Assembly (NCBI GenBank): GCA_030267965.1
Contig: BRYA01000201.1
Span: forward strand, 1 to 64,000
Source of the DNA: Triparma columacea
Taxonomy: Eukaryota; Sar; Bolidophyceae; Parmales; Triparmaceae
DNA: 64,000 nucleotides
Direction of reading: 5' to 3'
Shown: positions 19,670 through 31,528 of the stretch, one piece after another
Layout of the letters: each line of letters opens with the position of its first letter
How positions within the stretch are numbered: the stretch's first letter is position 1
The notes under the pieces: model-generated
Database searches by the model: none
Told to the model about the DNA's origin: nothing
What the model saw: the letters and a program-made list of their open reading frames with translations, nothing else
Translations under genes and position numbers: made by a program

Positions 19670-22600
19670 ATGTCGTCACTATCATCCCAATTAAATGCTC
19701 TATCAAGTCAATCTTCAAGCTCAAAATCGCACACCAACACCCATGGTCGTGGTTTTGGGTATACTGCAAACGCTGGTTATCAGGGTCAGGCTACAACAGA
19801 GGATAGTGCTAAGTATAAGGCGACGATTCTTTACGACGACCCGAAGAAGGCAGCGGAGATATCCAAGGGTTTGCTTAGAGAGAAGTAAGTGGCTGGCAGC
19901 TCGACATGGATGGGGGATTGTTGGGGGAATAAAGCAATACATCGAATCAAATCAAGAACAATTACGAAGCGCTGACGCTATCCATAACGCGGCTCATCGA
20001 TCGCTTTCATCACCCCCCTTGCCCCTATCCATTACTCACCCCCTGTACCCCCCCTTCCCAGTGCCCACGCCTCCCTCCTCCAGCTCGGTTCCACCCACTC
20101 CGACCCTATCCTGACGTCCTTTGCCGGTATCCTCTGCAGCCCGAGCAACCAGAACTCCACCAGGACCTTGCTAGGGAAGGAGGAGAACGAGAAACTCAAC
20201 AAGACCATCGAGAAGGTGAGACCAGGCAATGGAAGTGCAAGGGGGAAGCTGGGCAATGGGCGGAAGAAGTTGAGGGGAGCCGTGCTGTGCTCCATCGTTG
20301 CGTGCTCCATCGCCGCCCCCCCCCCCTTACGTACAACCTCCTCACCCCTCCCTCCCCCCCCCCCCCCCAATCCCCCCCCACAGCTCCTCTCCCACCTTCT
20401 CCCCCACCTCCCCTCCCCCCCCACCCTCCACGTTCTTGAGTACCTGATCCGCCGCTACTCCCTCCACACCTACTCCCCCCGCCCCTTCCTCCTCTCCCTA
20501 CTCCCCCACCACGCCTCCCCGTACTTCAGGAGGGCCCTGCAGCTGGTTAATGTGGCTGAGGACGGACTGCTAAGGTGGCTCAGAGGGTATGCTAGGCAGG
20601 AAAGCAACGAGCTCCAGGTGAGAATGGGAAAAATCAAGAAACTTAGCAACGACATCACTTTCTAGCGCAACAATCCTAACCCTCCACGCAACCCCTCCCG
20701 CGACTCGCTTCGCTCGCCGCCCAAAGCGTTCCGCCATCGCCGCCCAGTGCATGAAGGACCCCTCTATGATCCCCCCCCTCCTCTCCATCGGCACCTCCGC
20801 CAATGACGCCTGGAAGGACGTCTACTCTCGCCTCCCCCAACCCTCTCTCCCCCTGCCCCTCTCCCCTTGCCCCCAGTCGACGAGCGACGTCATCACCTTC
20901 ACCACAAACGTGCTCCTAGAGGCGCTCACCCTTCAATCCAAGGCGACGCCGGGGGAGCTCCCCGACAGGGTGCTCAGGACGCTGCTACCGTACATCGCTG
21001 AAAGCTTGAAGGAGGAGGAGGTGAGGAGGGCAAGGGTGAAATAGCGTCCCGAATACAGCACTCCGCTGCACGTCGCAATTCACAACATCCATTTCTAACC
21101 GATTGACGCACCACTTTCCTTGACTCGCTTCGCTCGTCACTTTCCTTGACTCGCTTCGCTCGTCGCTCGTCACAGACGGTCAAAATGAGGGAGAGCGGAT
21201 ACGTTGTCGCCATCAAGGTCGCCTCCTGCGTGAAACTCCAGAAGGGTGCCATGGAAGTTCTCGGCACTGGCATCATCAAGGGCGCCGCGGGCATAGAAAC
21301 ACAAATCAACCAGATCCAGGACGGGGAGGGTAGCAGTCTCAGGGCGCTGACCAACTACACGGACGCCATCCTCGTCCTGATTGCGGTGTTCTACCAGCCC
21401 CCCCACGAAGAGGACGTGGAGCTTCCGATATCGACGTTCAAGGTGCTGATGAAGTCGAAGCTGCTCCCAAAGGCTCTGGCAATTATTAGCAAGAAACACG
21501 GGGTGGACGTCAAGGGACTGGTCATGAGCATCGTCAAGAGGGTCGGCCAGTATTTGGGCACAAAGCTGGGAGCTAGATACGTAAAGTTGATTGAGATCCT
21601 TCTCACCAACCCTACCCTAACCCTAATCTTCACTCCTGCCTTCCTCGGAGACCTCACCACGACGATCCTGACGAATTTCGACCTCCAGACGGCCTCCACG
21701 TCTCCAAACTCAAATATCGAGGAGTTCCTTACGCTAAAAACCAACGCCACGTCCCTAATCAAGGCCATGGTTAACAAGGACAGGGAGGGAGTAGAGAGGG
21801 GAATCGGAAACGTCGTAGAGGGCAGCAAGGGAAAGACGAACAAAAATCTCCTCAACCTCGTTACCTCCACCCTCAACCTTCCCCCCTCCTCCTCCTCCTC
21901 CTCCTCTTCCTCTCTCCCCCTCCCCCCTACCGTCGCCCTAACTTCCCTGTCCCCAGCCACCCGAATCGAGGCCCTCAACACTCTCGACACTCTCCTCTCA
22001 TCCGAGCCCTCCCCAACTTACCTCCACTCCGTCCTCCAGGCCTTCATCTCCGACAACTCCTCGAAGGTCCTCACCCTCGCCGGCAAAACCTTCCTCGCCC
22101 ACGCAAAGAGTTATGAGATATCGGCACAACAAGCAAACGAGATAATCGACAAGTACGCCCTCTCCCTCTCCACGCCTACTTCCCATTGGAAGACTAAGGA
22201 CGTCCTTCGCGCGAAGAACAAACAGAAGACGCAAAATAGGCTCGTGACCGCTAACGAGCAGGCCATCAAGATTTGTCAGATGGTCAAGGAGCCCACAGCG
22301 CAGCTCATTCTCAAGCTCGCCTCCCACCTCTCCATCCCCTCCTCCACCCTCTACCCCTACCCCTCTACCACCCTCCACCCCCTCTCCCCCTCCACCCTCA
22401 AGCACCTCCACGACGCCTGTTCTTATGTCCTCCCCCTCCTCGACGCCGACCAAGCCCTCGACGCTAAGTCCAGGTCCACTTACGCTACGCTATTTAACGT
22501 CAAAAAACCAGGCCACGACATGCTTGTTTCCATCCTTGCCGAGGGGGACTTGAATGACAACGACAAGCTCGCCGTCTTCAACCTCCTCCTCCCCAAACCC

Positions 22601-25600
22601 TCAATCCTCTCCCTCGAAGACTCCCTCTCGCTCCAGAAATCCCTCTCCTCCCTCCCTCTCCCTCCCCTCCCCGCCCTCCCCGCCCTCCAGGCCCACCACC
22701 TTCTCGAGCTCGCGACCTCCTTCAAGCCTCAAGATTACGAATCTGCCGACAGGTGCATAGATGCGGCGATTCAGACCGTCGAGAAGGCCGCCTCCGGGAA
22801 GAAGAAGAGCAAGAAGGAGCAAAGCGGTTTCGCAAACGCGTTCCCTGCTGCCCTTTGCTTGCTTAGTCACTCGGAAAGAACCACGAGGAAGAAGTCACTC
22901 GTATTCCTCGACCACCTCGCCCCACTCCTGCCCTCACCCCTGGACTCTGTTGCCACTCAAGCGTCCTCCAACTTCGCGCTAGAGCTCGAGGTGAGCGTGG
23001 CAAAAGTATTTGAGCCAAGCATCTGCTTGTTGTTCACTAACATAACGTAAACCCCCCCCCCCCGCAGATGGACAGCACCGCTTTTCCGAACTTCCTCGGC
23101 AAAGTCTCCCTGAACAATGATGCTCTCAAGGAGGCGCTCCTCTCCATTATCACACAAGCTTTCCTTTTCTTCACAGACCTCTCCCTTGCCCACATCTCAA
23201 CCCCCACCCTTCTTTTCGCCCTCGAGAATGCCGGTGACGGGACCGACGACCTCTACCCTCTCGCGCTCCGCTGGGAGCTTTGTGGGAAGCCGATATTTGA
23301 CCACTTCCTGGACCTCGACGATGACATGGACTGGTCAGATCCTAGAGTTAACGTTATGAAGACTGTAACTAGAATGATGAGGTGTGTTGCTGGAGACGGG
23401 ACGGGCAGTGGCCTGGGGATCGTGAGCAACGGGAATGGCAGAGTTAGGAAATATAGCGTCTCCGAGTCCTCCTTCGTGGAACCCCCCCAGTCGCTCCTTA
23501 AAGCCGTCGAGGACGGCCTCGACTTAAAAAAATCAAACTCCATCACCAGGGACCTCATTGCGGGCGTCATGAAGAAGCACAGCTGGGTCGACCACATTTT
23601 CGTCGCCCTTGACGACAAGCGGAAACTCTCGATAGCCTCCCTACTTCTCTCCCAGCGCGTCTCAGGCGACGGAGGGTCTTCCTCCATCCTTTCGTTGGCC
23701 TTTGAAAATCTCATCCTCCCCGCCCCCCAACTCTCCACTCTCTTGGAGACGGGCAAGGGCACGGAAGAGCAGAAGCTTGTTAGACTCACCCTCCTTTCAG
23801 AATACCTCCAGTCTGAGAACGGCAAGTACGCCATGAAGGGGGCGGAAGGATGCGACCTCTTCAAGGTTTTGTTCAACAAGCTCTACGAGGTCGCTTCCTT
23901 GAAGGAGGAGATTGGCGGGGCCGATTACTGCAAAAACGCCCTCATCGACACTCTTCTCGAGATCGGACCTTCCGTCGTCATCCCCGACGAAAAGCAACAA
24001 CAGAAGAAGAAGGGCCGAAGGAGAAGCAGCAGTCTCAACGGAACGAGCTCTGTTGTGAAGAGTGGGGGGCAGCTAGAGAAGGACTTCCACAGCTTCTCTG
24101 ACCTTTGCATCGCTCTCATTGAGGGCGGCGACAAGGTGAGGTCAGACGAGGTGCCAATGGCTCTCCTCCTAAACATCGCCCCGAACACTCCAACGCTCCA
24201 ATTCTAACCCTCCGCTCATCGCAGATCTCCGGCGTAAAATCTCCTTCTGCCACCAAGAAGGTCCTCGCTCTTCTTTCTGTCCTCACGGACAAATGCCCCT
24301 CCATTGCCAAGCAGCTCCTCCCTGCCTTGAAACTTGTCGCCGAGAGGGACGAGGTTGACGATTCCAGGGCATTTGCTCTCACTACTGAATGTATGCAGAG
24401 CATCATTCCCAGCTTTTGTCGCTCCGGAGCGAAGAGCGGGCTGCGCCTTTTCGACCTCATCAAGGCCTTCGTTGAGGGCTTCGAGAACATGCGGGTGCAT
24501 CGCCGAAAGTCTTTCTTCTCCACCTTCATCGCGACTATTTCTTCCGTCAAGAAGAATGTTGCGATCCTGGGTAGCGTTGTGGGTAGCCTTTTGGCGATTG
24601 GCTCTGGTGCGGAGGAGATGAGAGCGTTCGTGCTCTCTCTCATTTTCAGCGGGCCGACCTCTGAACAGGTAGGTGTGGGTTAGTGTTGTTGCCCTCGTCC
24701 TCGTCCTCGTCCTCGCCCCCACTCCCCCCTTCTCCTTTTTCTTTCGCTATGATGTTTATACTTAATCTTTACAAAGCTGGACTAGACATCCTTTTAAAAA
24801 GATGCTGAAACGATTCGCTGAGCGACAAAGAGAGAGAAGAAACGTGTATTTTATTCGCCGCGCGTTACGCGGACACGCTGAAGTTACCTGAGGGTGGGGC
24901 GTTCACCAAACGTCTCAGACCAAAAACGAACAGCAAAATTAACGGAGCGTTACCCATTAGTTGTACTTCTGCCCGTGAAGATACCACCAAGAAAATGCCA
25001 ACGACACTAACCCAATAACCTTCCACTTCCGCTTCTACCCAGCTAATGTCCATGATCAAGTCTCTCGAGTACGCGACCGAGCTCCTCGGTGACGTTGTCG
25101 GAGCCAAGGTTGCTGGCAAGGCGGCTGCGGCAGCGGCCGCCGCCAACCAGCCCTTTTACCACGTTTCGCACCAGGATGTGCTGAGCCTCGTGCAAGGAGA
25201 TGGAGGCGCCGAGGACATTAAGAAGGTCATCAGCGGCCTCCTCATTTGCATGAGGACCCAGCTCGCACACCCTTCCTTCCCCTACATTGTCCGCAACACC
25301 AAGAAGGCCCAAACTTCCTTGATCGAATCGTGGGAGAAGCTCCTCCGTCTACGCTCCAGCATTGTCGACGTAAGCGAGGCGGTCATGGACGAGGACGAGG
25401 ACGAGGACGAAGAGGACACGTTCCTCAGTCCCGTCATGGGGGCTGTCAAGGATTCCTTGCTCCTCCTGCAGAAGATGCTCGACCTCCCGACCTTCCTCGT
25501 TACCATGAGGGTAATGGTGGAAACCGCGGGTGGAGGGGACGGGGATCTGTGCAGGTCAAGCCTTGTGCTTCTTGCGGAGAGGGTCAAAAATGTAACACCA

Positions 25601-27018
25601 GACATGCCTGAGCACACTCTTATTCTTGAGTTCCTCCCTGAGCTTATTGAGCTCGTCAAGGGGGGAGAGGAGGGAGTTGTTGACGTCGCCCTCAACGCAC
25701 TGGCAATCACAGTCAGCAACCTCTCTGGGGTTGACGATCAGGTTAAGGTGCTGCGCAGCGGTCTCGAGGCGTCTGCGGCATTCATTGGAAAGGATGTTAA
25801 CGGCCTCTCTCCTTGTATCGAGGCGATTCTCGGCAAGCTGAAAGCCAAGGCACTTCCCGTCCTCCCACGTTTGGTTGGAGCTATCGACACAAAGAGCGTC
25901 GATGTCGTTTGCTCGATAGTGACCCACCTTGGCGCCTTTGTGGCAAAGTACATGGACGGGATCGTGGCGCTTGTCGTTGACGGTGCTGTTGATTTGGGGG
26001 AAGTTGTTGTGGGGCACGTGCAGCTCCGCCTGCTCATTCCGGTCGTTAAGAAGCTGGGAGCGGACCGAGCGGCTTACGGGCTCCTCGTGAAGAGCGTTGA
26101 GAGGCTCTCAAAGAAGGAGATCTCTCCCGTGTTTGACAGCTTGGTCGAGGTACTGATTGAGGGACTGGAGAAGTGCGCAAAGAAGGAGAGCGAGACTGTC
26201 GATATACTGACTGATCTGACTCTCGCGATAGTAATGCGTCAAAACGAGAAGAAACTTAGAATGATTATTAAGAGGATGGAGGATATTAGGGAGGCGGGGC
26301 CTGCGGGGGAGATGGTGTTCTGGCACGTTGCCCACAAGGTGAGAATAGTCTGATATGGCAACAGCGCTACGACAAAGTTATCGCAATCCTAACCCACTAA
26401 CACAACCCCCTCCGCGATTCGCTTTGCTCATCGTAGTGCGCATCCTCCTTGAAGAGTATCTTCCTCCCCTGCATCCAAGTGGAGGACGTCGTTGAGAGGC
26501 TCGCCGGGTTCAAGAATAAGAAGAGGAAGGCCGCTGGGGTCGACGTCGGGGTTGAGGTCGTGAGGGTCATTTTGATGACCCTCCGCGAGCTGCTTTCAAG
26601 TGACAGCTTCGAGGGAGGGCAGTGGTGCCAGGCGGAGGAGGGGAGGCGGTTCCGTCTCGTCTTGAAAGAGCTAGAAAGGCTCATCTTGATTGACGTTGGA
26701 ATCTCCGAGCACGTCAGTGACTGTCTCGTGAATCTTGCAGCTGCCGGAGGATCAGAGATCCTATGGAAGCCCCTGAACCATGGCGTTTTGGAGGCGGCCA
26801 GCAGCGACAAGAAGACCGTTCGCATCACCGGTTTGAAGACTATTCTCGCTATCCTGAACACCGTCGGCGAAGATTATTTGGGTATGTTGCCCGAGTGCCT
26901 CCCTACGCTCAGTGAGAGGCTTGAGGACGACGATGAGGAAGCCGTGAGGCTTGCAAGGGCCTGCGTCAGCAGCGCCGAGGAGCTCAGCGGCGAGGACTTG
27001 GGGGAATATTTGATGTAA
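19670..27018 (+). CDS. UTP10: UTP10/HEATR1, small-subunit processome HEAT-repeat protein
   Basis: Model join(19670..19884, 20062..20215, 20384..20617, 20727..21020, 21176..22990, 23068..24135, 24225..24668, 25043..26338, 26437..27018), 2033 aa; yeast Utp10 and human HEATR1 are of similar size. The protein belongs to the t-UTP/UtpA complex that binds the 5' external spacer of pre-rRNA and couples Pol I transcription to 18S maturation. It starts MSSLSSQLNALSSQ like its relatives. Exon 3 carries the conserved N-terminal HEAT segment (HVLEYLIRRYSLHTY, LLPHHASPYF), the middle is alpha-helical repeat, and the last exon contains the BP28CT-type end (WKPLNHGVLEAA, YLGMLPECLPTLSERLEDDDEE). Phase is kept at every junction. 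Seven introns are about 75-180 bp; the seventh (24669-25042) is 374 bp. One acidic stretch is near 25390-25425. Confidence 0.93.
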
Positions 27019-27564
27019 TATTATCTATTGAAGAGAAAAAAAGTCGTCGTTTTAACGGCGTTCGCGTTGACCCTCATTCTTGATCATATCGTGTTTTACG
27101 GAAGCCTGGGAGAGAAATCGTCTGCGGTATGATCATTAAACATGGCCAACAAAAGAACAAAAGCACTTCTAATCAGGTAAAGTAATAAATATGCGCGTTT
27201 GTAGATCCAAAAACTTTCGAATACGCTTTTAAATACGCAATACGCTATGGTGACCCTTGAGAAGAAATGTTTCCGTTCAGGCATCAGTGAAATACTAAAT
27301 CAGTAAATACTAGTCGTTGCTAATGTCCTCCCCTTCCCCCAATTCCTCACCCCACGCGCCCTCCTCATCGTCAGATGACCATGATCCTAATCCTCAATAT
27401 TGCTCTCCTCCTTCTCTGCATTCTATTCCCCCCATTCTATTCTCTAATTACCACGTCATCATCTACGTGCTGCGTTACTCATCGTCACACGTCACCCACG
27501 TGACGCCTCAATCCCTGCACACGTCACTTAGCGGTTCTACGCTCCGTCAGATCGCGGCGGCACT
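27019..27564. other. spacer between UTP10 and the unknown 739-aa gene
   Basis: Convergent intergenic DNA. It includes a CACGTGACG palindromic E-box-like site near 27500. A plus-strand frame from 27317 starts at TTG, overlaps the next gene antisense and translates a GTT/GTC microsatellite, so it is not called. Confidence 0.4.
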
Positions 27565-29884
27565 TCATTCCTCATCATCGCTATTGCTATCTTTAGCCGC
27601 CTTCTTCGCCTTCTTGCTCACCGGCTCCGAGCTTGTCACTGTCGTTGTTGTTGTTGTTGTCGTTGTCGTTGTCGTTTTCGATGTCGATGTCGATGTCATT
27701 GTTGTTGTCGTTGCCTGCGCCCCCCCAAACTGGTGATGGTGCCCCTGGGGAACCTTTTTTTGGAAAAGATGTGCCCCTCTGTTGTGCTCGTCCCCCTCCT
27801 CTTCGTAATTGTAATACTTGACCAAATATTCCAACCTTGCATTGCTCCTCGTGTTCCTGCTTTCCGATCCCTTCTTAGTCCCAACCCAATTACCCGCCGA
27901 CCAAGGTCCTCCATGTAGCACCAGGTAGCACCAGATCCACGCAGACGGCGCATCATCTGAACTATGATTTTCCAACTGGTTTTCATGGAGGAGGTCGGAG
28001 GGGGAGAAAAATCCAAGTCGTATCTCTGTCTCAAATAGCTGTTTGTTTTCAGTGATAGCATTCCTCACGTAGTTCTGCCGATCAGAACTGAGGCTCCGCC
28101 AGAACTGGGTTTTCTCGAAGGGTAGGAAGGTTCTAGGAGGGATGACAGGATCGCAACCCTCACCAACGCCCTCCACTAAGAGTAGGCCGTAGAGGTGGGC
28201 GAAGTGAAGGGTGTTAGCTGGGCTGAGATCGCTGGTTGACTGAGCAACCTCTTGTTGGCCAACTCCAAGTCCCGTCGCCACGTCGTCATAGTAAAGGATG
28301 GGGTCTCTGTTTCCCTTTCCCATTTTTAATTCCTTCCCATCCTTCTCTGAGAGCTCGTCGCGGAAGTTTGCTTTGGTGGGGAGGCAGGATGAAAGCTGTC
28401 TGAACGGTCCTTTGAAATTCGTGCAGATCGCCATGTGTGTCATGTGCCCCTCCACCCCTTCCACCCTCGCAAAATTCAGAATTAATCCGATTCTCCCTGC
28501 AACAAGATCTTTCCCTTGATCCCAAAGCTGTGCAAGTGCGTCATGGTATATGCTCCCCGGTAACGACTCCGGCTGGCCCCATTCAATCCAGTACGCCCTC
28601 TCCCTGTAAACTTCCTTCAAAAACTTCCACTCCGCTGCAGTCGTGTCGAGGGAGGTCACATAAATGTAATTGAGCACGAAACCGCGTTTCTTAGCTGCCG
28701 ACTCCATTCTCCGCGGAAACGAATTGCGCAAGTTGAATTTCGCCACCATGCAAATGAGCCCAGTGTAATTACTTACTACACCATCTGGGAGCGTGTATTG
28801 TACGTATAATACTTGTGTAGCAAAAGTTGACCTGCTCATCGCCATCTTGAAACCATTCTTCTTCAACTCATCATATTGCTTCTCCTTTGCTTTCCTAGTA
28901 CCCTCTAAGCTAACAAACTGCTTCGTCGACAGCAGGCACAGTAAGCGTATCGGAACCTCGAATTTATCTCCCACCTTAATCAAGGGATTCACGCAATGCT
29001 CGGAAAACCAGTAGAACCCTTTTTCCTTTTCCAAGCATGCTACTATCATGCCGAAACAGTAACAGGCTATCGCAAGAATCTGGTTGTTCGGATCCTTTAA
29101 CCAAGTACTGTAGTCTTCCAAATTCTCCTCACCGGTCATCTCCGTCTCCTCGGCCTTCTTAACATGCTTGACCATCAGCTCTATGAGTTTGCTGCGGAAA
29201 ACATGGTCATTCCCAGAGTGTTCCTTAGATTTTCTTTGATTTAATGTAGCGTAAACACCCATATCAGACATCCCCAATTTGAGGGCGGTAGCATAGAGGT
29301 CCTTGTCACATAATTTCTGGAAACGTTCTTCGTCTGGATTCGAGGGTTGTTGTTGTGTTGGTGGCATGTTGATGTATTTGCTGTTGCGGATGCTAGTCCC
29401 TGTGGATGTCAGGCAGTGGCAAACGGGCGGGAGGGTGGGAGGGTTAGTACCACGTATGTTCAGTGTCCCTGGGTGGCTCCTCAATCCGCGTGTACTTACT
29501 TTTATCCGGCAAGCCCCTCACAATAACGTCTTCCTCACGCTTATCTGCAGCAGCTGTACCACCCTCCAATCGAGCAGCAAGTGCTTCTTTCTGCACGATA
29601 GTCAATTCGTAGGTAAAGCCCTCCGCACTCCAGCCTACTCCCCCAGGTTTCTTTGCCTTAGACGAAACCTTTTTATATCCGTATGTGGAGAATTGGAAGG
29701 GGAAACGAGCAAATGGCTCATCGGGCAGCTGAAATGAGGAAGGGAACGCAATTGAGGGGATTTCCCCCTTACAATAGTCCCTCTGCATCCACTGGAACTG
29801 TGCTGAAGTGTGACTTATGTTAGGGATACCCATTATGATGGGCTCTATAATTGTTAGCTGGTACATGATAGGCTGACGCCCCAT
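27565..29884 (-). CDS. uncharacterised 739-aa protein
   Basis: Model complement(join(27565..29399, 29500..29884)). Exon 1 starts with ATG at 29884 (MGRQPIMYQLTIIEPI) and stops at GATAAAA before GTAAGT. The intron holds a TACTAAC branch site and ends CCACAG. The split codon gives Arg and the second exon continues TSIRNSKYINMPP. An alternative single-exon protein could start at the ATG at 29367, but the matching phase and ideal splice sites favour two exons. The body is a mixed soluble protein without signal peptide or clear membrane segment. The tail has a run of threonines from a GTT/GTC-type microsatellite, then EPVSKKAKKAAKDSNSDDEE, a likely nuclear signal with acidic end. I do not recognise the family. 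Confidence 0.75.
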
Positions 29885-30015
29885 TGTTAAGTAGGAAGGG
29901 GGAGGAGATGGAGAGGGGTCGTCTGAGGAGGGGGAGGGGTTTGGGAAGGATTTGTGAAGGATGATAGTAACAGTACTGACAGCGCTCGAGTTGGGGTATG
30001 GCGTGGATGATTAGA

Positions 30016-30039
30016 NNNNNNNNNNNNNNNNNNNNNNNN
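30016..30039. other. assembly gap (24 N)
   Basis: Unsequenced bases between the divergent unknown gene and the AIM24-family gene; possibly part of a shared promoter. Confidence 0.99.
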
Positions 30040-30174
30040 TGCCAATAAATTTAATGCCCAAAATCTTTCCCCAAAAACCAATGGCAGACCAGGGAGGTTT
30101 TTCAGGTTTTGGGGAAGGATGATATTGGCTTTTAAGCTTTAAATTTCGCGCAGCAGTATTCTCGTACATTAGAA

Positions 30175-31482
30175 ATGAAATGTCTACGCCCTCCAATGGT
30201 GTCACGGTCTTTGCATCAGCTAAGGAGTCTATCGTCTTCCATCATTTTCTCATCTCCTTCTCTTCGAGACCATCGGAGATTCCCTTCTGCTGACCTTCCT
30301 CAGTCGCTGCGGAGCCTCTCCACGCTGGTTCCCGTCGAAAAACTCCCCTTCATTAGCTCTCCTGTCGACGACGAGCTTGGTGAAACTCGTGCCATCTCGT
30401 TTAAGGATTCTTGCCAAATCTTGGGTGGGGACATCCAAACACTGCTTGTAACGCTGCAGCCCGATCAAATCTTGCGCACAGAATCTGCATCTCTCTTGTA
30501 CTCCACCGACGGCATTCACATGGAGACAACCTCAGGCGGGGGGATGGGTCAGGCTTTCAAGCGCTACATCACTGGTACAAACGCGTTCGTAACTGATTTC
30601 TCCTACCGTGGCGACGAAGAATCAGGCCAAGTGTGCCTCGGTCCTGATTTCCCCTCGAAAATTGAGTTCGTTTCCCTTAACGACTTCGACGGAGAAATCA
30701 CGGCCTCCAAAGGCTCCATGGTTGCAATGGGTATCGACGTGCTCCTTGAACCCACTGTCGTCAAGGGCATTACTGCGGGAATCTTCGGAGGCGAGGGTTT
30801 CATAATGCAGAAGCTATCCTCCACCTCTGAACACGCGGGCGTGTTCGTCAAGGGGATGGGTCAATTATCGAAGCTCCCGCTCGAGCCTGGTCGTAGCCTG
30901 CGTGTCTCCACCGGCTCCCTCGTCGCTTACACGTCATCCACCTTAGAATTCGAGGTTGAGATGCTCCCGGGCGTTAAAAATGCCATTTTTGGTCAGGGCC
31001 TCTTTGTGACGAAGATCAAGAACGAGTCGGAAGACACTGGGTACGTCTGGGTTCAGGGGTTGGAACAGGGCAAGTTCGTCTCTGAGATTGGCCGCCGCTT
31101 GGGTGGCCGGGGAGGGGGTGGAGGAATGGGGATGCCTATAATGATGCCTGGGGGGGGGTCGACCGGGGGTGAGGGAGGAGGTGTATCGGAGGCTGGAGCT
31201 GAGGCCTCTGACCGCTCTGTCAACTCTGCTGCGAGTGTCATGGGCTCGGAGATGGCTGGTGACTCTGCTTCCTCTGCTGGGGATGCTTCACCCGGGGGCC
31301 TCTTTGGTGACGAAGCTCCTGAGGCTGATCCCTTCCTCGAAGACGCGACAAACGACGAGCCTGGTGCGTTTGATGATTTCGGTGATGATGGGGAGTCGTT
31401 CTCCTCGGAGAGTGGCGATGCTGGAGGTGATGAGGGCGGGGGTCTCCTCTCCTCAATTTGGGACATGATCAACGACGACTGA
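30175..31482 (+). CDS. AIM24-family protein, probable mitochondrial
   Basis: Single exon, 435 aa, ATG at 30175 (a second Met at codon 8 is an alternative). The N-terminus is rich in Arg/Ser/Leu without acids (residues 1-48), as in mitochondrial presequences. Residues about 70-310 match the AIM24/TIGR00266 fold: DIQTLLVTLQPDQILRTESA, then GGGMGQAFKRYITG, EGFIMQKLSS, GVFVKGMGQL, the repeated beta turns of this family. In yeast Aim24 supports the MICOS complex of the inner membrane. The last ~120 residues are a Gly/Ser/Asp-rich acidic tail ending LLSSIWDMINDD that is not part of the family core. Its stop is 47 bp from that of the next, convergent gene. Confidence 0.82.
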   Translation: MKCLRPPMVSRSLHQLRSLSSSIIFSSPSLRDHRRFPSADLPQSLRSLSTLVPVEKLPFISSPVDDELGETRAISFKDSCQILGGDIQTLLVTLQPDQILRTESASLLYSTDGIHMETTSGGGMGQAFKRYITGTNAFVTDFSYRGDEESGQVCLGPDFPSKIEFVSLNDFDGEITASKGSMVAMGIDVLLEPTVVKGITAGIFGGEGFIMQKLSSTSEHAGVFVKGMGQLSKLPLEPGRSLRVSTGSLVAYTSSTLEFEVEMLPGVKNAIFGQGLFVTKIKNESEDTGYVWVQGLEQGKFVSEIGRRLGGRGGGGGMGMPIMMPGGGSTGGEGGGVSEAGAEASDRSVNSAASVMGSEMAGDSASSAGDASPGGLFGDEAPEADPFLEDATNDEPGAFDDFGDDGESFSSESGDAGGDEGGGLLSSIWDMINDD

Positions 31483-31528
31483 TAAAAATAATGTCCCCAT
31501 CTCCAACCAAAAATAAAAATGTTTCCTT

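Noticed and set aside
27317..27736. Plus-strand 139-residue frame
   Set aside because: Begins with TTG, is antisense to the 3' end of a well-supported gene and its second half is a valine microsatellite.
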